Positions 8,262-16,419 of a stretch of DNA of 64,000 bases are shown here, piece after piece (within the stretch, counting starts at the first letter, position 1; every line of letters begins with the position of its first letter). Origin of the DNA: Scatomonas sp963928055 (GTDB taxonomy: Bacteria > Bacillota > Clostridia > Lachnospirales > Lachnospiraceae). The position numbers and the translations under genes are program-made. A model generated the notes under the pieces. It saw nothing but the letters and a program-made list of their open reading frames with translations. It was not told the origin of the DNA and made no database searches. The stretch lies in contig CAWVDN010000003.1 of assembly GCA_963928055.1 (NCBI GenBank), positions 281,406 to 345,405 on the forward strand, written 5' to 3'.

Positions 8262-9461
8262 ATGATCGAGATTGTTTATAAGGAGGAAAAAAAGGAAGCC
8301 GCGGGAAATGAGGGACTCTTCCGCCTCCCTAAAAACATCAGACAAATCGGCGAGTGCAGAGGCAGCCGAAAAATATACCTGGAAGATTACGCCTATACCT
8401 TTCTGCGAAGACTGGGGGAAGAGAACCGGGAACGGGGAAGAGCCGGGATCCTGCTGGGCCGGTACAACTGGCTGGAGGGAACCGCGTATCTCTTTATCAA
8501 AAGCGCCCTGGATATCCGGGAAATGGAAGTCTCCCGGGAGCACATCCGATTTACGGACCAGATCTGGTCCAAAGTCCATGAGGAGATGGAAAAGTATTTT
8601 AAGGGACAGGAGATCCTGGGCTGGTATCTGAATCTGCCGGGATTTCCTATGGAGATAAACGAAGTTATCTTAAGAGCACATCTGAACCATTTCGGAGGGA
8701 ACGATAAAGTCCTGTTCCTGATAGAACCCACAGAAAAAGAAGAAGCCTTTTACACTTACGACAGCGGACGGCTGAGGCGCGAAAGCGGTTTTTACATTTA
8801 TTATGAAAAAAATGAGCCTATGCAGAGCTATATGATCGACCGCAGCGGCAGTTTTTCCCAGGAGCAGGAGCAGCCGGTCCGGGACAGAGCCGTGGCGGAT
8901 TTCCGCCGCAGGATCGAGGAAAAGCAGGAAGAAAAAAAGAAACGGGAGAAGGGGTCCGGCTTTTTCGGCCTGACGGCTGCCGCGGCGGCAGCGACTCTGA
9001 TCCTGGCGCTCTCCTACACGGGCATTGGCCGGCAGGCGGCGGAGTTTCTGAAGGGCCTGACCGGAGGGGAGGAGGAGACGGTGTCCGTGGACGGAGATTC
9101 CGTTCTCGCGGTAACGGAGGAACCGACCCCCACCCCGGAAGCCGAGGAGACCCCGGAAGCGCAGAAGCCCTCCGGGGAGGAGACCGCAGGGACTCCGGAA
9201 CCACAGGAGGAGGCCGGGGATGAGAATGCGGAACCCCCGCAGCCATCCGCCACCCCGGCGCCTGCGGATCCGGCCTCCGGGGAAATCCGGGAGACCGCTG
9301 CCGGAATACAGGAATATACCGTGCAGATGGGCGATACCATGACAAAAATATGCAGACAGTATTACGGAAACCTGGAAAAGCTGACAGAGATCTGCGCCCT
9401 GAACGGGATCAGCCAGGAGGACATAATTTACCCGGGACAAAAAATAAGACTCCCCCAATAG
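8262..9461 (+). CDS. Membrane protein with MPN/JAB-like domain and C-terminal LysM
   Basis: A 399-aa single-pass protein. Residues about 35-190 resemble an MPN/JAB (Mov34) fold: GRAGILLGRY, then LGWYLNLPGF (119-128), which sits where JAMM proteases have GWYHxHPG. Both metal-ligand histidines are replaced (L-N-L), so it is predicted non-catalytic. A basic coiled segment (214-230) precedes a membrane helix (about 233-254), a Pro/Glu-rich linker, and a LysM domain (about 352-399, YTVQMGDTMTKICRQYY). The cytoplasmic domain would thus be tethered to peptidoglycan. Next to a DUF5711 envelope gene. Function unknown. Confidence 0.75.
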   Translation: MIEIVYKEEKKEAAGNEGLFRLPKNIRQIGECRGSRKIYLEDYAYTFLRRLGEENRERGRAGILLGRYNWLEGTAYLFIKSALDIREMEVSREHIRFTDQIWSKVHEEMEKYFKGQEILGWYLNLPGFPMEINEVILRAHLNHFGGNDKVLFLIEPTEKEEAFYTYDSGRLRRESGFYIYYEKNEPMQSYMIDRSGSFSQEQEQPVRDRAVADFRRRIEEKQEEKKKREKGSGFFGLTAAAAAATLILALSYTGIGRQAAEFLKGLTGGEEETVSVDGDSVLAVTEEPTPTPEAEETPEAQKPSGEETAGTPEPQEEAGDENAEPPQPSATPAPADPASGEIRETAAGIQEYTVQMGDTMTKICRQYYGNLEKLTEICALNGISQEDIIYPGQKIRLPQ

Positions 9462-9471
9462 GAAAAAATGT

Positions 9472-9488
9472 GGTATGCTTAACATACC
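9472..9488. promoter_or_regulatory. Short inverted repeat before the DUF5711 gene
   Basis: GGTATG-CTTAA-CATACC, a perfect 6-bp dyad just downstream of the LysM gene and 42 bp before the next ATG. It overlaps a possible -10 (TATGCT), but no good -35 was found. It may be an operator. Confidence 0.3.
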
Positions 9489-9529
9489 CTTGGAAAAGGG
9501 GGATCCATGAATGACCAGTAAGGGGAATT

Positions 9530-11131
9530 ATGAAGGAATACAGAGAAACAGAAGAAAAAACAGAAGAGATAGAAACAGGGGATCTGAGCCGGGAGGAACT
9601 GGAGGCCATTGAAAAAGGTCTCGACCAGGCGATCGAGGCACAACTGTCCGCGTTTTCTCCGGAACCGCCGAAGGAGACGCCGGAGGAAGTTCCCACGGAA
9701 GAAGCGGATCCGGAGGAAGAACTTCCGCCGCCGGCCGAAGGGTTCCCGAAAGCGGCGCCGGAAGAAGATCCCGGGGAAGCGGCTCCCGGGGAGGACCTCG
9801 GGGAGGCGCTTACAGAGGGCGAGGAAGACTCGGAAGAGGGATTTTCGGACGAAGCGGCCTCTGCCCTGACCCGTGAGGAGGAAGCCGCGGTTTCTTCTTC
9901 CCGAAGGGAACGGCGGGCGTTACGGCCCCGCCGGGATCCGCGGGAGCGTCCGGGAAAGAAAGCGGGAGAGGCGTTCCGCGGAGGACTGAAGGCCGCAGGC
10001 AGGCTGCTCCGCCGTTTTCTGAAAAGCCGTTGGTTCCGTTACATCGTGGTCCTTCTGGCGGTGCTGGCGTTGGTGCTTCTGACCGCGCACACGATCCGGA
10101 ACTGGAAATACCGTTCCTGCGAGGTCACGGAAGCGGATACCCAGGCGGACACCACTTCCTTTCACTACTGCGCGCTGGGAGAGTACGTGCTGCGGTACGG
10201 ATTGGACAGCGCCATGCTTACAGACCGGGACGGAGGATCTGTCTGGACAGTTTCCTATTCCATGCAGTCCCCGGCGCTGGCAGTCTGCGGGGAAACAGCC
10301 GCAATCTATGACAGGAGCGGTACCTCCATCGTAGTATGCGACGCCTCCGGGCAGATCGGGAGCGTCAGCACGGAACTGCCCATCCAAAAAGCAACGGTGG
10401 CGGAACAGGGCGTAGTGGCGGCCATTCTGGAGGATGAGAGCAGTACCTGGATCCGGTATTATGACCAGCAGGGCGCCTTGATCGCCTCCTTCCGGACCGC
10501 TATGGACGCCTCCGGATATCCCCTGGACATCAGCCTGTCCTCCAACGGACTGCTCCTGGGGGTTTCCTACCTGAAAATGGAGAACGGCGTACCGGGGACG
10601 GAGCTGGATTTTTATAATTTCGGAAACGCGGGTCAGATCCAGATGGACAACCAGGTCAGCAGTTTTACATATGAGGATGCGCTGATCCCGGAAGTGGCTT
10701 ATCTGGACAGCGATACCTGCGTGGCATTCCGGGAAAACGGATTTGCCGTCTTTGAGGGCGGCCAGATCCCGGAGCGGATCCGGGAGGTGACCGTGGAACA
10801 GGAGATCGTCAGCATTTTCTGGGACGAGAGCCATATCGGCCTGATCCTGGAGAACGACGATCCGGAATATCCCTTCCTGCTGACCCTTTACGGCCCTTCC
10901 GGGAAACAGCTGTTCCAGGAAGCGCTGGATTACGAGTATGAGAACGCGGAGATGGGAGCGGGACAGATCATCCTCAGCAATCGGACAGGCTTCTGCGTGT
11001 ACAGCGATTATGGAGTGGAAAAATTCCGGGGAGAACTTTCCGGCAGGATCGTCCGGGATCTCTTCGCGGTGGGAAAGACCAGATTCCTTCTGGTGGCGGA
11101 AGACGGGCTGTATACCATCAAAATAAAATGA
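9530..11131 (+). CDS. DUF5711 family membrane protein
   Basis: A 533-aa protein with a long, very acidic, Pro/Glu-rich cytoplasmic N-terminus (about residues 1-120), an Arg/Lys-rich segment, one membrane helix (about 168-187, YIVVLLAVLALVLLTAHTI) and an extracellular domain of repeated beta-rich units with short SxWxVSY-like strands, consistent with a WD/beta-propeller-like fold. I recognise it as the DUF5711 family seen in Lachnospiraceae; no enzymatic motif is visible. It follows the MPN-LysM gene on the same strand and ends at a strong terminator. Confidence 0.75.
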   Translation: MKEYRETEEKTEEIETGDLSREELEAIEKGLDQAIEAQLSAFSPEPPKETPEEVPTEEADPEEELPPPAEGFPKAAPEEDPGEAAPGEDLGEALTEGEEDSEEGFSDEAASALTREEEAAVSSSRRERRALRPRRDPRERPGKKAGEAFRGGLKAAGRLLRRFLKSRWFRYIVVLLAVLALVLLTAHTIRNWKYRSCEVTEADTQADTTSFHYCALGEYVLRYGLDSAMLTDRDGGSVWTVSYSMQSPALAVCGETAAIYDRSGTSIVVCDASGQIGSVSTELPIQKATVAEQGVVAAILEDESSTWIRYYDQQGALIASFRTAMDASGYPLDISLSSNGLLLGVSYLKMENGVPGTELDFYNFGNAGQIQMDNQVSSFTYEDALIPEVAYLDSDTCVAFRENGFAVFEGGQIPERIREVTVEQEIVSIFWDESHIGLILENDDPEYPFLLTLYGPSGKQLFQEALDYEYENAEMGAGQIILSNRTGFCVYSDYGVEKFRGELSGRIVRDLFAVGKTRFLLVAEDGLYTIKIK

Positions 11132-11158
11132 TGCGGAGAGAAAAAGAATAGAAAAGGG

Positions 11159-11195
11159 AAAAAGCGCCGCGGACGAAAGAGTCCGGGCGCTTTTT
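11159..11195. terminator. Bidirectional terminator
   Basis: AAAAAGCGCC / GGCGCTTTTT stem enclosing a GGAC/GTCC inner stem. It lies between the convergent DUF5711 and HAD genes. Confidence 0.85.
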
Positions 11196-11211
11196 CCGCT
11201 GAGAAGGGGAT

Positions 11212-11838
11212 TCAGGTCCCAAGCAGCCCTTCCAGCCGGGACCGAGCCTCCTGGTAGCCGGTGAACAGAATGGCGTGGAGCCCCTGTTCCCCGGCCGCCT
11301 GTATGTTGTCGCTGTTGTCGTCCAGAAAGACCGCCCGTTCCGGCGTGATCTGAAATTTCCGGAAACAGAGCTGATAGATGGCCGGATCCGGCTTGATCAG
11401 CCCGCAGGTATAGGAAAAAAGAACGCCGTCTGTCAGGGGCAGGAACCGCAGATCCTCGCTGGTCTCCTCCCGCAGGCGCCGTGAGTAGTTGGAAAGGCAG
11501 AAAACCCGATATCCCCGGGCTTTCAGGGAACGGATCCAGTCCTCCGCGTAGGGAAAGATGCGGATGGTCTCCTGGGCACAGCTGTAAGCCCGGCGGATTT
11601 CCGGTTCCAGTTCCGGATCCGCGGCGATAAAACGGTTCAGGATCTCCTCCTCCGGAAGGATCCCTTTGTCCGCCTCGGACCAGGCGGGATGATTGTACAC
11701 GGCGGCCTTCAGCCGCCGTCGGATCGCCGGATCGGAAAAATGCCGCTCCAGGGGGATATCCGGCTGAAAATCCACCAGCACCCGGCCGATGTCAAAAATT
11801 ACGGTGTCGATGGCGGAATGGTTAGTTGCTGTTTCCAT
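11212..11838 (-). CDS. HAD family hydrolase (subfamily IA-like)
   Basis: A 208-aa haloacid-dehalogenase-fold phosphatase. Motif I is VIFDIGRVLVDF (nucleophile Asp near residue 15), motif II CLSNYS, and motif IV FLDDNSDNI, with a helical cap between. The start at 11838 (METATNHS) is chosen because AGGAGG lies 6 bp upstream; a longer frame to 11877 has no such support. The small membrane-protein gene upstream overlaps it by 17 bp, so they form a two-gene operon. The substrate cannot be told. Confidence 0.88.
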   Translation of the reverse strand: METATNHSAIDTVIFDIGRVLVDFQPDIPLERHFSDPAIRRRLKAAVYNHPAWSEADKGILPEEEILNRFIAADPELEPEIRRAYSCAQETIRIFPYAEDWIRSLKARGYRVFCLSNYSRRLREETSEDLRFLPLTDGVLFSYTCGLIKPDPAIYQLCFRKFQITPERAVFLDDNSDNIQAAGEQGLHAILFTGYQEARSRLEGLLGT

Positions 11839-12076
11839 GGCTGTCCTCCTTTTGGGCCTGTTCCCGGCGGATCTCACGGTTTTTATCCTTCAGGCGCCGT
11901 GCCACCAGAGTCATGGCGTACAGAAGCACCGGCACGGCAATGGTACAGAAGATGGAACCCATCAGCAGTCCTTTGGCTGCCGGGTCGTCCATCAGGGCGA
12001 AGACCATGGTGGATCCGTACATGGCCAGCAGAAGGATGACGCCGATCATGGCCAGGACGCGTTTCGCTTTTTTCAT
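11822..12076 (-). CDS. Small two-helix membrane protein
   Basis: An 84-aa protein with two predicted membrane helices (RVLAMIGVILLLAMYG and LLMGSIFCTIAVPVLLYAMT) and a charged C-terminal tail. The ATG at 12076 follows AAAGGAGGGAACAG, a strong ribosome site. Its end overlaps the HAD gene start, indicating coupling. No family recognised. Confidence 0.7.
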   Translation of the reverse strand: MKKAKRVLAMIGVILLLAMYGSTMVFALMDDPAAKGLLMGSIFCTIAVPVLLYAMTLVARRLKDKNREIRREQAQKEDSHGNSN

Positions 12077-12269
12077 CTGTTCCCTCCTTTAGGGGTCATT
12101 CAACATGTTTCAGATCTTTTCTGCATAAAGTCATTATAGTAGATGGATGTCTGCCGCGCAATACCGGAGTGCCGCTTCACGGAGATTTTAGAAAGAAAGC
12201 TATGAACATTTTAGAAAAAATTAATAGGCCGGGAATTGCTTTTCTGCGGGAAAAGGGATAAAGTAAGAC

Positions 12270-12467
12270 TAGCGTCAGTGTACAGGGGGACAATGCGGTC
12301 GTTGAAGGGCTGATTTGGTCTCCTTCTGCGTTACCTTCCCTCCGCGTACGTCTCTGTACGCGTCGATCAAGTGCCTTGAAGGGGCCCAAATCAGCACCTC
12401 CACGACTCGAAGACTCCAACCGCAATTACGCGGTTCGGAGCGTATTGCCCCCTGTACACTGACGCTA
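12270..12467. repeat. MITE-like 198-bp inverted-repeat element
   Basis: Bounded by a perfect 20-bp terminal inverted repeat, TAGCGTCAGTGTACAGGGGG at 12270-12289 and its complement ending at 12467. Nested inside are a second dyad (GCTGATTTGG about 12310 / CCAAATCAGC about 12390) and a third (GCGTAC / GTACGC, about 12346-12362), so either strand could fold into one long branched hairpin. It has no convincing gene; reading frames crossing it are artefacts. It lies in the gap between divergent genes. A shorter relative occurs at 31373-31418. Confidence 0.75.
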
Positions 12468-12497
12468 TTAACAGGAAAAGGAAGGACTTTGTCAGTT

Positions 12498-12893
12498 ATG
12501 AATAAATTCAGAGATAAGCTGGAACGCTTTATGCAAGGACGGTACGGGGTAGACCAGCTGGGACGCTTTCTGCTGTACGCGGCCCTGGCCCTGCTCATCC
12601 TGTCCTTTTTTCTGCGGGGATTTTTCCTGAACACAGCGGCCCTGGTGGTGCTGATCCTCTGTTACATACGCATCTTTTCAAGAAACCATGCCAGGCGCTG
12701 GGCGGAAAACGAAAAATTCCTTTCCCTGAAGGAACGTTTTCTGGGACTTTTCCGCAGAGGAGGGAACCGGGACGCCTCCCATTGCTATTTTCGGTGTCCT
12801 GCCTGCGGCCAGAAGGTAAGAGTGCCTAAGGGCAAGGGCAGGATCTCCATCCACTGTCCCCGCTGCAATCATGATTTTATCAAACGTACCTGA
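12498..12893 (+). CDS. Membrane protein with C-terminal zinc ribbon
   Basis: A 131-aa protein: an N-terminal amphipathic segment, one or two membrane helices (FLLYAALALLILSFFLRGFF and TAALVVLILCYI), a basic stretch, then a zinc-ribbon CPAC...CPRC near the C-terminus. The ATG at 12498 lies just after the 198-bp repeat element, with AAGGAAGGA about 12 bp upstream, so the element may have supplied or moved its leader. First of three co-directional genes with the DUF5685 and DnaJ-like genes; function unknown. Confidence 0.75.
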   Translation: MNKFRDKLERFMQGRYGVDQLGRFLLYAALALLILSFFLRGFFLNTAALVVLILCYIRIFSRNHARRWAENEKFLSLKERFLGLFRRGGNRDASHCYFRCPACGQKVRVPKGKGRISIHCPRCNHDFIKRT

Positions 12894-12904
12894 TAGGAGC
12901 TGTT

Positions 12905-13765
12905 ATGTTCGGCTATATTACCATCGACCGGGAAGAACTGAAGGGAAAGGATTTTGACCGGTATCACGCATATTACTGCGGGATCTGCCAGGATCTGAAG
13001 GAAGGCTACGGTCAGCGCTCCAGGATGACCCTGACCTTCGACATGACTTTTCTGGCGCTGCTGCTCACAGGACTGTATGAAAGCCGCTGCCGCAGGGAAG
13101 AGCATTTCTGCCTCCTTCATCCCACGGGGAAAAAGCTCTGCTTCCGCAATGGCTATACACGATACGCCGCGGATATGAACATTCTTCTGGTGTACCATAA
13201 TCTCATGGACGACTGGCTGGATGAGAAAAAACAGACCAGCCGCCAGGGGGCGCGGCTGCTGCGGGGCGCTTATCTGAAAGCGGCGGCTTCCTATCCCCGG
13301 CAGGTGCTGGCCATCCGCAGATATCTGAAGGATCTGCACAGGGCAGAGGAGGAGCGCTCCGGGGATATAGACCTGGCCTCCGGCCTCACCGGCCGCCTGA
13401 TGCGGGAGATTTTTGTGCCTTCGGAGGACGCGTGGAGCCGGGAACTGGGCGGAGTCGGTTTTTATCTGGGAAAGTTCATTTATCTCATGGATGCTTACGA
13501 GGATCTGCCCAAGGACCGGGAAAGGGGAAACTACAATCCGTTTCTGAAACTGGCAGGGGAAGCGGATTATGAGGAGCGGGCCGCGGCCATACTGACCATG
13601 ATGGCCGCCTCCGCCACGAAAAATTTTGAGCGGCTTCCCATACTGGAAAATGTGGACATTTTGAGGAATATATTGTATTCTGGTATTTGGACAAAATACC
13701 GTCTGCTGCGCCGGCAGCGCTCCGGAGCGCCGGACGGGCTGAGTAAACATGAGGAGAACAGATAA
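12905..13765 (+). CDS. DUF5685 family protein
   Basis: A 286-aa, mostly helical protein beginning MFGYITIDREELKGKDFDRY with a cysteine pair (YYCGICQDL) near residues 23-26 and further cysteines in SRCRREEHFC. These are features of the DUF5685 family found in Firmicutes next to DnaJ-like genes. No catalytic motif is visible; the spaced cysteines suggest metal binding (inference). It begins 11 bp after the zinc-ribbon gene and ends 3 bp before the J-domain gene. Confidence 0.8.
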   Translation: MFGYITIDREELKGKDFDRYHAYYCGICQDLKEGYGQRSRMTLTFDMTFLALLLTGLYESRCRREEHFCLLHPTGKKLCFRNGYTRYAADMNILLVYHNLMDDWLDEKKQTSRQGARLLRGAYLKAAASYPRQVLAIRRYLKDLHRAEEERSGDIDLASGLTGRLMREIFVPSEDAWSRELGGVGFYLGKFIYLMDAYEDLPKDRERGNYNPFLKLAGEADYEERAAAILTMMAASATKNFERLPILENVDILRNILYSGIWTKYRLLRRQRSGAPDGLSKHEENR

Positions 13766-13768
13766 TCG

Positions 13769-14434
13769 ATGCAGGATCCATATGAGGTGCTGGGCGTCTC
13801 CCGAGACGCCGACACCGAGGAAATCAAGAAGGCATACAGAAGGCTGAGCCGGAAATACCATCCGGACGCCAATATCAATAATCCCAACAAGGACCAGGCG
13901 GAGGAAAAATTCAAGCAGGTCCAGCAGGCCTATAAGCAGATCATGGATGAGAAGGAGCATGGAGGGACCTCGTCCTCCGGCGGCTACAGTTACGGCTATG
14001 GCGGCTCCTACGGCACCGGCGGCTCTTACAGCGGCGGCAGGGCCTACACCAACGATCCGAAAATGCAGGCCGCGGCCAGCTACATCAATAATCAGCGGTT
14101 TGCCGAGGCTATGAACATTCTGAACGGCATGCAGGACCGGAACGGCACCTGGTATTATCTCCACGCCATTGCCAACGCGGGACTGGGCAACAACGTAAAC
14201 GCGGTGGAGGACGCCCAGATGGCGGTCAATCTGGAACCGGAAAATCTGGAGTTCCAGAAGCTGCTCCAGCAGCTTTCCGGTAACGGCGACTGGTATTCCC
14301 ACATGGGCCGGGGCTACGGCTACGGCGGCATGGACTGTGAGGGGAACAATGCCAGCCGGGCATGTCTCAGCTGCTGCTGCCTGGAGATGCTCTGCTGCTG
14401 CTGCGGAGGGAGCGGCGGATTTTTCTTCATCTGA
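13769..14434 (+). CDS. J-domain protein with polycysteine tail
   Basis: A 221-aa DnaJ-like co-chaperone. The J domain occupies residues 1-65 with the HPD triad in RKYHPDANIN. A Gly/Tyr/Ser-rich linker (about 72-95) follows, then a TPR-like helical region (PKMQAAASYINNQRFAEAMN onward), and a tail with repeated cysteines (CLSCCCLEMLCCCC) ending in GGSGGFFFI. It lacks the canonical zinc and substrate domains of DnaJ, so it is a specialised type III J protein. The cysteine run could bind metal or be acylated; this is inference. Last gene of its trio. Confidence 0.85.
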   Translation: MQDPYEVLGVSRDADTEEIKKAYRRLSRKYHPDANINNPNKDQAEEKFKQVQQAYKQIMDEKEHGGTSSSGGYSYGYGGSYGTGGSYSGGRAYTNDPKMQAAASYINNQRFAEAMNILNGMQDRNGTWYYLHAIANAGLGNNVNAVEDAQMAVNLEPENLEFQKLLQQLSGNGDWYSHMGRGYGYGGMDCEGNNASRACLSCCCLEMLCCCCGGSGGFFFI

Positions 14435-14579
14435 CAGCAGGGGCAGGCTTTCAAAGGAAGAACGGAAAAATCTGAAACCTGTGAATAGAACAGCGGGAGG
14501 CGGGCATACTGTAAATGACCGCCGGGGATCCCCGGCGGGACACGAAAGAGAAAAGAAATACTTATCCTCCCCTATGAGA

Positions 14580-14615
14580 GCGGGCCAGCGGCAAGGAGCC
14601 GCGGGCCCGCTTTTT
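14580..14615 (+). terminator. Rho-independent terminator
   Basis: GCGGGCC-AGCGGC stem-loop with GCCGC-GGGCCCGC, followed by TTTTT. The 14435-14731 gap otherwise holds a perfect 16-bp palindrome GCCGGGGATCCCCGGC (14521-14536) and the promoter at 14643. Confidence 0.85.
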
Positions 14616-14642
14616 CCGCAGGGGCGCCCGGCCCGATCCGGA

Positions 14643-14671
14643 TTGTACTTCCGCCGGTTCTGTGATAAAAT
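14643..14671 (+). promoter_or_regulatory. Promoter of the hydE-hydG operon
   Basis: TTGTAC (14643-14648), 17-bp spacer, TAAAAT (14666-14671), 61 bp ahead of the first ATG of the operon. Confidence 0.6.
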
Positions 14672-14731
14672 AGAAAGGATTTACAGAGAAAAAGGCCCGG
14701 AGGGGCAACACATAAAGACAGGAGGCCATGG

Positions 14732-15343
14732 ATGGAAGAAAAAGCTTGGGTAGAAAAGTATTACGAGGAAACAGACCGGGAGATCAGAAAAGAGATCCTG
14801 GATCAGGGGATCGCCCAGGAGGGAATGACCCGGGAAAATGAGATCCGGATGAAATTCTGGGAAAGCCGGTATGAGACCCGGGAAAAAGATCAGGTGGTGA
14901 TAGACCGGTTCATCCGGGGCTGGATGGGCATGTCCTACCTGAACACTTCTTCCCGGTCTTTCCTGGGGAGGAAAAAGATGGACAGGGAAAAACAGAAGAT
15001 CCTGGAAGACTGGAGCATGAAATTGGCGGAAAGCTACGGGGAGAAAGGGCAGGAAGCGCTGTATCACGAGTTCTGCAACATGACCCGGCTGTACCTGAAG
15101 CTCTGCCAGGAGGATAAATCCTACTCCTCGCTGATCCTGGGCATCGGGACCATGAAAAAAGAGTCCCTGATCAACAAGATCGCCCAGGAGATATTTACCC
15201 TGGCCTACGCGGTTCCCCGCTATACCGGCACGGAGGAACTGTTTTCCGGATTTACCAGGGCGGCCACGGATGTGTTTTACGAGACCTTTCCCCGGAACCG
15301 GGATCTGCTGGAGCGGCGGATCCGGGGAGAGCTGAAAAAGTAA
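14732..15343 (+). CDS. Conserved hypothetical protein linked to hydE (DUF6553-like)
   Basis: A 203-aa, largely helical, soluble protein without signal peptide or membrane helix. It carries three HxxxxC-free helical blocks and charged N- and C-termini. I associate it with the DUF6553 family of Lachnospiraceae, but only from memory. The stop codon TAA overlaps the hydE start, so translation is coupled to a hydrogenase maturase; a role in hydrogenase maturation is inference from position only. Confidence 0.65.
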   Translation: MEEKAWVEKYYEETDREIRKEILDQGIAQEGMTRENEIRMKFWESRYETREKDQVVIDRFIRGWMGMSYLNTSSRSFLGRKKMDREKQKILEDWSMKLAESYGEKGQEALYHEFCNMTRLYLKLCQEDKSYSSLILGIGTMKKESLINKIAQEIFTLAYAVPRYTGTEELFSGFTRAATDVFYETFPRNRDLLERRIRGELKK

Positions 15344-16419
15344 TGTGGGAGGAGGCTGTCCGGCGACTGGCGGAAGAGAGGAGGCTGTCCCGGGAGGATT
15401 TTCGTCTGCTGATGGAGGAGCTGCCCCCGGAAGGGGAGCAGGAACTGTTCCGACTGTCCCGGGAGGTTTCCCGAAAGGTATTCGGCAGGGAGATCTATCT
15501 CCGCGGGCTGATCGAGATCAGCAATATCTGCAGAAATAACTGCTATTACTGCGGGATCCGCAGAGGGAACCGGCAGGCGGACCGGTACCGCCTGAGCAGA
15601 GAGGAGATCCTGTCCTGCTGCTCCAGGGGGTACCGGCTGGGGTACCGTACCTTTGTCCTGCAGGGCGGGGAGGATCCCCGTCAGGATGACAGATGGGTGG
15701 AGGAGACGGTGGCGGCCATCCGGGAGAAATATCCGGACTGCGCGGTCACCCTTTCTGTGGGGGAACGGTCCCGGGAGGCTTACCGGCGCTTCCGGGAGGC
15801 CGGAGCGGACCGGTATCTGCTGCGCCATGAGACGGCGGATCCGGATCACTACGCAAGACTGCACCCGGCGGAAATGTCCCTGGAAAACAGGATCCGCTGT
15901 CTGTGGGACCTGAAGGAACTGGGATATCAGGTGGGCACCGGATTTATGGTGGGGGCTCCCTATCAGACCCTGGATACCCTCTGGAAAGATCTGGAACTGA
16001 TCCGGCAGCTGCGGCCGGAGATGATCGGCATCGGCCCCTATCTGGTCCACCACGGGACGCCCTTCGCGGATCAGAAGAATGGCTCCATGGACCGGACCCT
16101 GCGTCTGCTGGCAGTGTTCCGGCTGCTGTACCCGGAGGCGCTGCTGCCTTCTACCACAGCCCTCAACACCATCCATCCGGAAGGGAGGACCTTGGGGATC
16201 CTGGCCGGGGCCAATGTGCTGATGCCGAACCTGGGCCCCACAGAAAGCAGAAACAAATATGACCTGTACGACCACAAACGCAGTACCGGAGGAGAAGCGG
16301 CGGAGGGGATCCGGATCCTGGAGGAGAGTCTGGGACAGATCGGATACTCTATTTCCCCGTCCCGGGGGGATTTCGGGGAGAGAGGCTTTTACAAAGAAGG
16401 AGGAATGGGAAATGTATGA
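15343..16419 (+). CDS. hydE: [FeFe]-hydrogenase maturase HydE (radical SAM)
   Basis: Radical SAM enzyme acting in assembly of the 2Fe subcluster of [FeFe] hydrogenase. At 358 aa it matches the family. The [4Fe-4S]-binding cysteines are C63, C67 and C70 in NICRNNCYYCGIRRGN, followed by the GGE-type motif LQGGEDPRQDD and GTGFMVGAPYQT. It overlaps the upstream hypothetical by one base and hydG by 8 bp. No hydF or hydrogenase gene lies within the window. Confidence 0.95.
   Translation: MWEEAVRRLAEERRLSREDFRLLMEELPPEGEQELFRLSREVSRKVFGREIYLRGLIEISNICRNNCYYCGIRRGNRQADRYRLSREEILSCCSRGYRLGYRTFVLQGGEDPRQDDRWVEETVAAIREKYPDCAVTLSVGERSREAYRRFREAGADRYLLRHETADPDHYARLHPAEMSLENRIRCLWDLKELGYQVGTGFMVGAPYQTLDTLWKDLELIRQLRPEMIGIGPYLVHHGTPFADQKNGSMDRTLRLLAVFRLLYPEALLPSTTALNTIHPEGRTLGILAGANVLMPNLGPTESRNKYDLYDHKRSTGGEAAEGIRILEESLGQIGYSISPSRGDFGERGFYKEGGMGNV

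Noticed and set aside
12315..12497. A coding frame running through the inverted-repeat element into the zinc-ribbon gene
   Set aside because: The upstream part is the repeat itself. The ATG at 12498 starts a coherent protein with membrane helices, so the extension is an artefact.
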